Shown piece by piece: positions 1 to 7,135 of a stretch of DNA of 64,000 bases; the stretch's first letter is position 1, and each line of letters opens with the position of its first letter. The position numbers and the translations under genes were made by a program. Where the stretch lies: positions 62,001-126,000 of the forward strand of contig CALFMO010000069.1 of the NCBI GenBank assembly GCA_937879855.1. The letters run 5' to 3'. Under the pieces are notes generated by a model that saw only the letters and a list, made by a program, of their open reading frames with translations, ran no database searches and was not told where the DNA came from. The stretch comes from an uncultured Acidobacteriaceae bacterium (GTDB lineage: Bacteria > Acidobacteriota > Terriglobia > Terriglobales > Acidobacteriaceae).

Positions 1-1027
1 GAAGATACAAATCGACAGGGCGCACGAGATTGCCGACGCCGCTGCGCTCGTGAGCTTCTTGAACTCGGGTCCAGAAGCGATCGAACTCGGTGCGCAGCAG
101 ATCAGGCTCGTCGAGCAGTACGGCGGCGTTTGGCAGCAGATCGAAGACGGTGCGGTCGGCGCCGGCCACTGGAGCATAGAACTCCCAACCGGGAAAAACC
201 GTGACTCCACCGGCGCGCACTGCTGCTTCGACGATTTCTTCCGTGCCCTCGATGCGTTTGCCCGAAAGCCTGGTATGAATTGCGCCCAACAGCAGATCGC
301 TGACCGGAGTCTCGGTGAGCGGCAACAGCAGAGCTTCGTCCATGGGGTTTGACGAACGCTGCGATGTGGGATCGAAGCGGCGAATGGATTCGACTTCGTC
401 GCCGAAAAATTCGATGCGCACCGGGCGTTCGGCTTCGGGGGAATAGACATCGAGAATGCCGCCGCGCAGAGCGTACTCGCCGGGCATTTCGACGACGTCG
501 GCGGCGGTGTAGCCGACAGTATTCAGGTGGGCGAGGAGGTTATCGACGTCGAACGATTCTCCGCGTCGCAGAATGCGGGCCAGATCGGAATAGTATTCGG
601 CGGTGCGCTGCAGGATGGCGGTCGCTGCGACGGGTGAAACTACGATTGATGCTTTGCCAGTGGCGATCTTCCAGAGCGCGGTCGCGCGCTCTTCCTGGAG
701 TTCGGGATGTGGAGAAAGATTCTGAAATGGAAGCACATCGCGGGCCGGAAGGGCGACCACGGATTCAGGATCGCAGGCGCTGGTCAGTTCGCAGAAGCCG
801 CGTAGCAACGGCACGACATCCTCGACCGCGCGGTTGTCATTAACTACGACAATGAGCGGCCGGTCGGCGTTCCGGCGAAGCAGCACGAGCAGCAAAGCTT
901 TTGCCGTGGAGGAGAGTCCGGAGACACGAGTACGCCCCGTGCCCTCCCGCAGGTGGGAGGCTACACGCGTGAAGGCGGGAAGCATTTCTACGTCCGCGAA
1001 GAGTTCGCGAACGAAGGGAAGCAGCAT
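1..1027 (-). CDS. mfd: Transcription-repair coupling factor Mfd, N-terminal part (cut by window edge)
   Basis: This minus-strand reading frame starts with ATG at 1027 and stays open to base 1, giving 342 codons of a larger protein. The translation begins MLLPFVRELFADVEML. It contains an ALLLVLLRRNADRPLIVVV stretch, then LPARDVLPFQNLSPHPE and a VEMPGEYALRGGILDVYSPE segment followed by VRIEFFGDEVESIRRFD. These resemble the UvrB-like N-terminal domains of Mfd, which displaces stalled RNA polymerase and recruits UvrA. The RNA polymerase-interacting and helicase domains lie outside the window. ATG 1027 is the only good start, because an in-frame stop (TAA) lies 15 bases upstream. No strong ribosome binding site is visible. 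Identity is from recognised sequence pattern, not a search. Confidence 0.9.
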   Translation of the reverse strand, partial: MLLPFVRELFADVEMLPAFTRVASHLREGTGRTRVSGLSSTAKALLLVLLRRNADRPLIVVVNDNRAVEDVVPLLRGFCELTSACDPESVVALPARDVLPFQNLSPHPELQEERATALWKIATGKASIVVSPVAATAILQRTAEYYSDLARILRRGESFDVDNLLAHLNTVGYTAADVVEMPGEYALRGGILDVYSPEAERPVRIEFFGDEVESIRRFDPTSQRSSNPMDEALLLPLTETPVSDLLLGAIHTRLSGKRIEGTEEIVEAAVRAGGVTVFPGWEFYAPVAGADRTVFDLLPNAAVLLDEPDLLRTEFDRFWTRVQEAHERSGVGNLVRPVDLYL

Positions 1028-1156
1028 GCAGTTTTGATTTTAACAGGAACTAGCGTGCGGTCATGTGAGGCGGGCGCAGGTTTACGCGGGTGAAGAAGGA
1101 ACCTCCCGTCGCCGTGCGGTGTCTGTAAGCCTAAAACCTAAATCAGGAGAGAGGAC

Positions 1157-1594
1157 ATGAAGACATTTCTGCTTTTTGTAAGGACATCCATCCTGGCGAC
1201 GCTCACTTTGATCCTATTGGTCCAGAGCAGCGCGGCCGATCAATCCTTGACCGACTTCGCCGGCACCTGGAAAGGAATCTGTCAGGATGGCAATCCGTTC
1301 GTTGTTTTGACTATCAGAGTCAGCGGAGGGACTTTGTCGGGCGACATCAGCATCGCCAACATGCAAGGTGGCAATGGCCAGTGCGCCACGGTGACCGATC
1401 CTCCAACCGCTGAGCACGCGATGAAGATCGACAGCGCGAAAGTGCAGGGCAACATTTTTAGTTTCCAAGGTTCAGCGAAGGCGCGGTTCGAGATGTCACT
1501 CGTCGACGCTCAAACGGCTCGGCTGAAATTCCTCGGTACACCCGTCGAAGATACTCCCTGGAAGCTGGTGAAGTCGGGCGATTCGTCCAGGTGA
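1157..1594 (+). CDS. Small secreted protein of unknown function
   Basis: The 145-residue product begins with a Sec-type signal peptide: a Lys near the start, a long hydrophobic core over residues 7-23, and a probable cut after SSA or AAD near residue 27. The mature part reads as a small beta-rich domain (FAGTWKGICQDGNPFVVLTI, then GGTLSGDISIA), reminiscent of lipocalin-like or calycin-like secreted domains, but no family can be named safely. It has two cysteines (GICQ and GQCA) that could form a disulfide. A good ribosome binding site (AGGAGAGAGG) lies just before the ATG. It stands alone between mfd, which is divergent, and the lipoprotein gene at 1922. Confidence 0.75.
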   Translation: MKTFLLFVRTSILATLTLILLVQSSAADQSLTDFAGTWKGICQDGNPFVVLTIRVSGGTLSGDISIANMQGGNGQCATVTDPPTAEHAMKIDSAKVQGNIFSFQGSAKARFEMSLVDAQTARLKFLGTPVEDTPWKLVKSGDSSR

Positions 1595-1921
1595 AGCAAA
1601 AGTTGAAATTGAGTTCCTAACGCCGCTAGGTCCTCGGCGATCCGTAGTTTTGAGCCACCACAACTTGTTGCATCTCCGGCGTAACAAGTTGTGACCTCTG
1701 TGTTTATCGCCAACTTCAAGGGTGGTTCCAAGCTCCCAGGACTCGCGCCCACCACAGGCGGTTCGCGTACTTCTGATATCTATGCTCGCGGAAGGGTCTT
1801 GGGCTAATCTCATGCCGTTCCCAGACAGACCCGGTCGACCCGAGGAATCCCAGCGCATGCGTGCGTCCTCGACTTGGCCGATTATCCAGGCAAGACCCTA
1901 AAAACTAATTGTTGAGGACTG
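1595..1921. other. Intergenic stretch with one strong inverted repeat
   Basis: No convincing gene is seen in these 327 bases. Minus-strand open frames here run back over the coding region of the upstream gene and have no recognisable product. The only clear structure is the 11-base inverted repeat at 1659-1693. The last bases contain the ribosome binding site (TTGAGGA) of the next gene. Confidence 0.6.
1659..1693. repeat. Perfect 11-base inverted repeat
   Basis: CACAACTTGTT at 1659-1669 is the exact reverse complement of AACAAGTTGTG at 1683-1693, with 13 bases between. There is no T-run after it in either direction, so it is not a typical intrinsic terminator. It may be an operator or a transcript hairpin. 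It lies 65 bases after the stop of the small secreted protein and about 230 bases before the lipoprotein gene. Confidence 0.6.
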
Positions 1922-3262
1922 ATGCGCACACTCTTTGCTGCAGTTCTGCTGCTGTCCGTGTGTCTGATCGGTTGTGGTTCGGGGGCGATGCAAAACCTGC
2001 AAACCGCTACTGGCACGACTGCGACCAACGCAGGTCAAAACATCGCAACGTTAACAAAAGCAAGTCAAACCGCTAATAACACCAGTGCGTCCAGCAGTTT
2101 CCAAAGCCAGATCAACGGGAACCTGGGGGCAAACAATGTCAGCAAAGTCGACGTTCACTCGCTGCTCTATCCCGGTACGACGACCAAGGTGTATGCGCAG
2201 TTGCTGGTGTGGTTTGGGCAATCGGACCACATCGATGTGGGATACAACTCTACCGATCCCGATCAGGTGCACCGCCAGATAACCGACATGGTCAGCCGCG
2301 GCATCGACGGAGTGATCGTCGATTGGTACGGGCCGAATAACTCCATCGACAACGCTACCCAACTTGTGATGCTTGAGGCAGAGAAGCATCCGGGCTTCAG
2401 TTTCTCGATCATGATCGATGCGGGCGCAATTGCGCAAAGCTCGTGCTATGGCTGCACACCGGAACAGACGCTGGTCCAATTGCTGAAGTACGTGGAGCAG
2501 CACTATTTCACGTCCCCGGCCTACACGACCGTGCAAGGTCAGCCGCTGGTGACGGACTTCAATGTCGATCGCTCGTATTCCATCGATTGGAACGCGGTGA
2601 AGTCCGCACTCTCATCGTCACCGGGATTTCTGTTCCAAGACAATGACGGATTCAGCCACCCTCTCAGTGATGGCAGCTATTCCTGGGTCATGCCTCAGGC
2701 TGGCGACTACGGACTGGGCTACCTCTCGACTTTCTACGACATTGGGGTGACGTTCCCCACCAAGAAAACTATGGGCGCCGCCTACAAGGGCTTCAACGAC
2801 GCGCTCGCATCCTGGGGCTCAGGCCGTGTGATGGACCAACAGTGCGGGCAGACCTGGCTGCGGACCTTCTCGCAGGTGAACAGCCTCTACAGCAGGAACC
2901 GGCAACTGCCGTACTTGCAACTCGTCACGTGGAACGATTACGAGGAAGGCACTGAAATCGAATCGGGTATCGACAGCTGCGTTTCGCTGCAGCCCTCCCT
3001 CTCGGGCAATACGCTGGAGTGGAACGTGAGCGGCAACGAAAGCACGGTGGACCATTACACCGTATACACCAGCGCCGACGGGCAGACCCTCACGAAGCTG
3101 ACGGATACAAAGACGGGAGTCCATTCCGTCGATCTGTGCAGCTTGCCGGTCCCAAAGGGTACCAGCCAGCTGCTCGTGCAGGCTGTCGGCAAACCATCGC
3201 TGGCGAATCGAATGCCGGGCCCAGTGAGCTACACGCCGGCATGTGGCAACTCCCAGCCATAG
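1922..3262 (+). CDS. Lipoprotein with glycoside-hydrolase-like (GH71/GH99-type) domain
   Basis: The 446-residue protein starts with a lipoprotein signal peptide (lipobox LIGC, Cys near residue 18), followed by a Thr/Asn/Ser-rich linker to about residue 75. The main domain (about 80-355) has features of TIM-barrel glycosidases acting on large polysaccharides: KVYAQLLVWFG, the GIDGVIVDWYG strand with a possible catalytic acid, and near its end LVTWNDYEEGTEIE, which resembles the NDY-E signature of GH71 and GH99 proteins. The C-terminal about 85 residues look like an Ig/fibronectin-type module (VDHYTVYTSADGQTL). It is probably anchored in the outer membrane or periplasm and may cut or bind polysaccharide. 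Substrate unknown. Family placement is by motif impression only. Confidence 0.65.
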   Translation: MRTLFAAVLLLSVCLIGCGSGAMQNLQTATGTTATNAGQNIATLTKASQTANNTSASSSFQSQINGNLGANNVSKVDVHSLLYPGTTTKVYAQLLVWFGQSDHIDVGYNSTDPDQVHRQITDMVSRGIDGVIVDWYGPNNSIDNATQLVMLEAEKHPGFSFSIMIDAGAIAQSSCYGCTPEQTLVQLLKYVEQHYFTSPAYTTVQGQPLVTDFNVDRSYSIDWNAVKSALSSSPGFLFQDNDGFSHPLSDGSYSWVMPQAGDYGLGYLSTFYDIGVTFPTKKTMGAAYKGFNDALASWGSGRVMDQQCGQTWLRTFSQVNSLYSRNRQLPYLQLVTWNDYEEGTEIESGIDSCVSLQPSLSGNTLEWNVSGNESTVDHYTVYTSADGQTLTKLTDTKTGVHSVDLCSLPVPKGTSQLLVQAVGKPSLANRMPGPVSYTPACGNSQP

Positions 3263-3320
3263 CTCTTATGTGCGATTCGTGTCGGCCGGGGGGCCCGCCT
3301 TTCGCACAAGAGCATAAAGA

Positions 3321-3349
3321 ACCGGGAGGCGCCCGGTCCTCGCGTTTTT
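3321..3349 (+). terminator. Possible weak intrinsic terminator
   Basis: A GC-only hairpin (ACCGGG at 3321-3326 pairing with CCCGGT at 3332-3337) is followed, seven bases later, by TTTTT at 3345-3349. It sits between two convergent genes. The gap between stem and T-run makes the call weak; it could equally be one of the dispersed palindromes found in this window. Confidence 0.3.
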
Positions 3350-3434
3350 GCAAGAGCCTGCTCTGAGCAGAGACGCAAGGTTCGGGCGCTACGCGATTGC
3401 AGGTCCGGCGTCACGAGGATTGACTGATCGATCT

Positions 3435-5402
3435 CTACTTCGCCGGCGCGAGGATCGCATCCAGCCGGTCGGGCGTCGTTTCGACTCTCTCCAGGTGCGG
3501 GTAACGCATTCCGCCGTGGTAGTCCAGTGGGATGGTGACAAACTCGTCGTCACGCTTGAGTAAGAGCTTGATTGGATCCTTATTTTTCTCGGCGGCAAGG
3601 ATGGCATCGCGCAGGCCGGCAGCGGTGTACTTCTGATCGTTAACGGCTTGCAGTTGCATGTCGGGAGTGATGCCGGCTCTAAAGGCGAGGCTGTCCCACC
3701 AAACGTTACCCAGGCTGCCAGGTGATGCCCCAGGGCCGGATTCTGACTTCATCGAGAAGCCGAGCGAGGTGGAGAAACTCGGTCCGCGAAAACTTTCTGC
3801 TTTTTTCAACCAGTCCGGTTCGGTGTCGTTGTAGACGAGTCGGTAGCCGCCTCGCGTAACTCCGTCCTCAGGAACGCTGGGGCTGATCTCGTAAACTCGC
3901 GCCCGGAAGAATCCCGCCCAATCAAACGGCTGTACAGTGTTCAGGGCTTTCACGAGGTCTTCAAACGTGAAGGGAACAGTGACGTAGCTCCCGTTGTCGA
4001 TTCCGTAGAAAAGTTTCGCGAAGTCATCGAGCGACTTCTTTCCATCGCTCAGTTCGCGGATCTTCGTGTCGGCGTCGAGCCATACGAGGTCTGATTCTGG
4101 GTAGTAATCGTAGCCTCGCTGCCAGCTTGGCCAAGTCTCGGGGATGCTGCCGTGAGACGAAATAATCGGTTGCATGGTGGTCTCTTCCAGAGAGCGCCAG
4201 GTGCGACCCGGACTGATTTCGAAATTGGCGGCGATTTGGGCCCATACATCGCGGGCCTGCTCGGGGGTTCGCATTCCTGAGCGGGCAGCCAGGACATTGC
4301 CGTAATAGTCCGTCAAGCCTTCATAAACCCACAGCAGGTCGTTACGCATGGGCACGTTGAAGTTGGGAGTCCACAGGTCGGCTGGGCGGCGGAACTTGCC
4401 ATTCCAGGAATGTGTGTATTCGTGCGGCAGGAGAGCGCGACCGGACACGTTTGCCCCCCAGTCGGTGAAGTAATTAGCGCGAGAACCGTCCTCGCTCGAC
4501 TGGTGGTGCTCGAGGCCTTTGCCGCTCACAACGTCGCTGACGGAAAAAAGAAAATCATAGCGATCATAATGACGGGAGTTGAAAAGCTTCTGCGCCTCGA
4601 TCACCAGGTTCTTGTGGTATTGCAGTTCGTCCGGCGTGACTTCGAGATCGGCAGGTTTTTCGGCAAAGACGTCGAGGTAGACCGGATTGTCCGGCCCGGT
4701 AGAGAGGTCCAAACGCTTGAAGTAGGCGCCCGCATAGAGAGGCGAATCGATCAGCGTATTCAGCGTCGTTTCTTTGAAATGAACCAGGCCACCGTTCTGC
4801 GATTTCGTCTCGAGAGAGCAGGCGAACTGCCATCCCTCGGGCAAACGGAGAGAGGTTTCGAACTTGATATCCCGCGAAAAGTATCCGGCGGGATAGAGGA
4901 GGACGCTGTTCCAGGTGATGTCGGCGAACTTTGAGGAGATGCGGCTTCGTTTTGGATCCATCGAGGCAAGAAACTGGAAGTCGATATCGAGCGAGGTTGC
5001 ATCTTTTGGCGCGTCGATGTGGAAGGCATAGATGTCAACGCGGTCGCGCTGCCAGGGGATATGTTTACCGTTGGCTGTAACGACGAGGCCCGAAAGTTGG
5101 GCGACGGGATTCGATGGCGAATGCGTTCCCGGAAGCCACTCAGGATAGAGCAGAGTGAGATCGCGGTTTTTTATCGGGATCGTCTCGTGCACATTCATGA
5201 CGCGATTCGTGATGTTGGCGAAATCGACGAGCAGAGAAATTGTGCCGGGATACGGCGTGTCGATTGGCGCAACGATAGGCGAAGGCTGCGGAACGGGCTG
5301 TGGGCCTGGGGAATGCTGCGCGTACATTGCGGAGGTGAGGGTGATGCACACAGCTGCGAAAAGTGCTGAGATAGTCCTACAACGAAAAAATGAATGAACC
5401 AT
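3435..5402 (-). CDS. M61-family metallopeptidase with PDZ domain (secreted)
   Basis: The protein has about 655 residues from ATG 5402, chosen because a strong GGAGG lies 7 bases upstream and it directly starts a signal peptide (MVHSFFRCRT, hydrophobic core, cut near AMYAQ). A longer reading from 5447 would add 15 residues without such a site. An N-terminal beta domain is followed by the thermolysin-like catalytic part. The zinc motif HEYTH is at about residues 327-331, and the third ligand Glu lies in EGLTDYYG, about 30 residues on. A PDZ-like region (AGITPDMQLQAVND) near residues 575-640 closes the protein. M61 glycyl aminopeptidases cleave N-terminal Gly or Ala from peptides. Export implies periplasmic or outside peptide scavenging. 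It stands alone, convergent with the upstream lipoprotein. Confidence 0.88.
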   Translation of the reverse strand: MVHSFFRCRTISALFAAVCITLTSAMYAQHSPGPQPVPQPSPIVAPIDTPYPGTISLLVDFANITNRVMNVHETIPIKNRDLTLLYPEWLPGTHSPSNPVAQLSGLVVTANGKHIPWQRDRVDIYAFHIDAPKDATSLDIDFQFLASMDPKRSRISSKFADITWNSVLLYPAGYFSRDIKFETSLRLPEGWQFACSLETKSQNGGLVHFKETTLNTLIDSPLYAGAYFKRLDLSTGPDNPVYLDVFAEKPADLEVTPDELQYHKNLVIEAQKLFNSRHYDRYDFLFSVSDVVSGKGLEHHQSSEDGSRANYFTDWGANVSGRALLPHEYTHSWNGKFRRPADLWTPNFNVPMRNDLLWVYEGLTDYYGNVLAARSGMRTPEQARDVWAQIAANFEISPGRTWRSLEETTMQPIISSHGSIPETWPSWQRGYDYYPESDLVWLDADTKIRELSDGKKSLDDFAKLFYGIDNGSYVTVPFTFEDLVKALNTVQPFDWAGFFRARVYEISPSVPEDGVTRGGYRLVYNDTEPDWLKKAESFRGPSFSTSLGFSMKSESGPGASPGSLGNVWWDSLAFRAGITPDMQLQAVNDQKYTAAGLRDAILAAEKNKDPIKLLLKRDDEFVTIPLDYHGGMRYPHLERVETTPDRLDAILAPAK

Positions 5403-5557
5403 CCAAGTCCTCCATAACTTCTGATTCGTTCGACGGACATAGTGCAAGATGCTGATCAGTCACGGGTCAGCATCCTACGTTCTGCGAAATGTCGCGTCAA
5501 ATTTCTTGAAGGCGCTGGCAGCGCTTGCAATGAATCGCCGAAGAAAGATCGAAGGAA

Positions 5558-6625
5558 TCATTGCGCCGCAACGAACTCGACCACCTCGCGCTCGGCCCAG
5601 CGGCCGTCGTCTGCGGGATCGCCGTTGCGCATGCCCAGGAACGCGCAGTGGCCGCCGTCGGCTGTTTCCACGTACGTGATGTGCGGATTCGCTTCAATGC
5701 GGCGTACGGTTTCGGGCTGAATCCTGATAAACGGATCATTTGCGGCATGAATGATCAACGCCGGCACGGCGATGCGGTCGACGACGTTGGCGGCAGCGGC
5801 GCGCGCATAATAGTCGTCCGCGCCGGCAAATCCACAGTAGTACGCGGTGATACGGTCATCAAACATTCGCAGGCTGGAGATGCCGCGCAGGCGTGAGAGG
5901 TCGAACTTGCCAGGAAACAGTCGCGCCTTGTGCCGAATCCTGCGGAACAATTGCATCAGGAAGTAGTACTCATAAAGCCGGTTGCGCGGCTCGTGCAGCG
6001 CGTCGGCCGAGGCCGCAAGGTCCATGGCCGGACACACCGCCGCCACCGCTCGAAATTCCCGCGGGCCTTCTCTTCCCCATTCACCTGCCAGCTTCAGCAC
6101 CAGGTTCCCGCCCATGGAAAAGCCGATCAGCGCGAAACGGGAGACCGCGTCGTTCTCGAGGACGCTTCGGACCACAGCTGCAATGTCGCCGGAGAGGCTG
6201 GAGTTGTAGAGCGTGGGCGCACAGGCATCCATGCCGCCGCAGTTGCGCTGGTTCATGAGGACAACGTTCATCCCCGCTGCCAGTCCATTGCGCGCCACGC
6301 CCAGCATGTATTGCGATTCGGAAGAGCCTTCGAGACCGTGCACGACAATCAAGGTCAGCGCCTCACATCGCACTGCTTCACCTTGCCAGTAACACCAACA
6401 GCGAACTTTGATGCCGTTTTCGACCTCGACCAGCCGTTCTTCTCCAGGCGGCAAATGGATTTTGCGCGGCAGCAAAAAGCTGGCGATGGTCTGCAGGTGT
6501 CCGCCGCCTAGCCCGCGGCGTGAACGAAACGGGGCGCGAACGGTCCATCTCCCGGGGGAATCGATTCGGGAATCGAGGATTCGAGAAGCCGGAATTTGCG
6601 AATTTGGAATTTGCGAACTTTCCAC
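5558..6625 (-). CDS. YheT-type alpha/beta hydrolase
   Basis: The 355-residue protein belongs to the YheT-type hydrolases. It has LTLIVVHGLEGSSES (oxyanion-hole strand), the nucleophile elbow GFSMGGNL (Ser), the acid Asp in HAANDPF and the His in DGGHCAFLG. RGLGGGHLQTI near residues 38-48 is the characteristic N-terminal YheT segment. The start appears to be GTG at 6625, since no ATG occurs in frame before the conserved part. The first about 22 residues (SQIPNSQIPASRILDSRID) come from a repetitive DNA stretch (6555-6620) and may not matter to the fold. Natural substrate unknown; related proteins are called carboxylesterases. No operon partner; divergent from the FmdB-type gene. Confidence 0.85.
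   Translation of the reverse strand: MESSQIPNSQIPASRILDSRIDSPGRWTVRAPFRSRRGLGGGHLQTIASFLLPRKIHLPPGEERLVEVENGIKVRCWCYWQGEAVRCEALTLIVVHGLEGSSESQYMLGVARNGLAAGMNVVLMNQRNCGGMDACAPTLYNSSLSGDIAAVVRSVLENDAVSRFALIGFSMGGNLVLKLAGEWGREGPREFRAVAAVCPAMDLAASADALHEPRNRLYEYYFLMQLFRRIRHKARLFPGKFDLSRLRGISSLRMFDDRITAYYCGFAGADDYYARAAAANVVDRIAVPALIIHAANDPFIRIQPETVRRIEANPHITYVETADGGHCAFLGMRNGDPADDGRWAEREVVEFVAAQ
6555..6620. repeat. Short AATTTGCGAATT-type imperfect repeats at the 5' end of the YheT gene
   Basis: On the plus strand the stretch contains two copies of GGAATTTGCGAA about 15 bases apart, preceded by related copies of GATTCGGGAATCGAGGATTCG. It supplies both the N-terminus of the minus-strand hydrolase and the leader of the plus-strand FmdB-type gene, and resembles the low-complexity spacer repeat at 25937-25970. 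Confidence 0.5.
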
Positions 6626-6661
6626 AAATTGATTCTAATGGAGTCTGACCTGGAGTTTCCG

Positions 6662-6892
6662 ATGCCTATCTTCGAATACATCTGCAAGGAATGTCATCAC
6701 CATTTCGAGACCCTGCTTTACGGCAAAGAAAAGGCGGGGTGTCCCAAATGCCACGCTACCAAGCTGGAGCCGCAACTCTCGGTTTTCGCGGTTTCTGCCA
6801 AGGGCTCGGCGCCTTCGGCATCGGCCGGGGCTTGCGGCTCGTGCGGCGATCCGCGCGGTCCGGGGGCTTGCTCGCTGGGAGATATGAATTAG
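6662..6892 (+). CDS. FmdB-family zinc-ribbon protein
   Basis: A 76-residue protein that starts MPIFEYICKECHHHFETL, the usual N-terminus of the FmdB/CxxC-CxxC-SSSS regulatory-protein family, and has a second pair in GCPKCHA. Together the two CxxC pairs form a zinc ribbon at residues 8-36. The tail is Ser/Ala/Gly-rich with a further CGSCGDP motif. The ATG at 6662 is preferred over the upstream frame from 6596 because GGAG lies 6 bases before it and homologues begin MP(I/T)(F/Y)EY. Function of the family is unclear; a regulatory role has been proposed. Confidence 0.85.
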   Translation: MPIFEYICKECHHHFETLLYGKEKAGCPKCHATKLEPQLSVFAVSAKGSAPSASAGACGSCGDPRGPGACSLGDMN

Positions 6893-6902
6893 TTCGGGCC
6901 GA

Positions 6903-6920
6903 GCGGACGAATGCGTCCGC
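6903..6920. repeat. Palindromic element (GCGGACG AATG CGTCCGC)
   Basis: A perfect 7-base inverted repeat around the loop AATG, followed by CCCCTAC. It has no T-run after it. It belongs to a set of similar GC-rich palindromes seen between genes in this window, and its CGAATG core is shared with the element at 19699. Confidence 0.65.
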
Positions 6921-6966
6921 CCCTACGTGATTGTAGGTAGGATATAGTGCGTCGGAGACTGAAAAG

Positions 6967-7122
6967 ATGAACCCTCTGCGTTGGATTCTGCATTTCCTAT
7001 TCGGCTGCCATCACAGCCACATGAGTCGCATCTTCACCATCAAAGGACGGACGTATAAGGTCTGCTTCGATTGTGGCGAAGAATTTGACTTGCCAGATAC
7101 GCGGGGTACCGAGGCAGCGTAG
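6967..7122 (+). CDS. Small Cys/His-rich (zinc-ribbon-like) protein, 51 residues
   Basis: This short frame starts at ATG 6967 and ends with TAG at 7120-7122. The product begins MNPLRWILHFLFGCHHSHMS and continues with FTIKGRTYKVCFDCGEEFDL. The spacing Cys-His-His-x-His, then Cys-x-x-Cys, suggests one bound zinc. The N-terminal LRWILHFLFG is hydrophobic and might touch the membrane. GAAAAG before the ATG is a fair ribosome binding site. It follows the FmdB-type gene on the same strand by 74 bases. From memory, similar tiny proteins occur in acidobacteria; function unknown. Confidence 0.7.
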   Translation: MNPLRWILHFLFGCHHSHMSRIFTIKGRTYKVCFDCGEEFDLPDTRGTEAA

Positions 7123-7135
7123 CGCTCACCCCCGT

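Noticed and set aside
1496..1858. Minus-strand frame of 120 codons over the end of the small secreted protein and the following spacer
   Set aside because: It overlaps a better supported gene and its product is Arg/Ser-rich without any family pattern.
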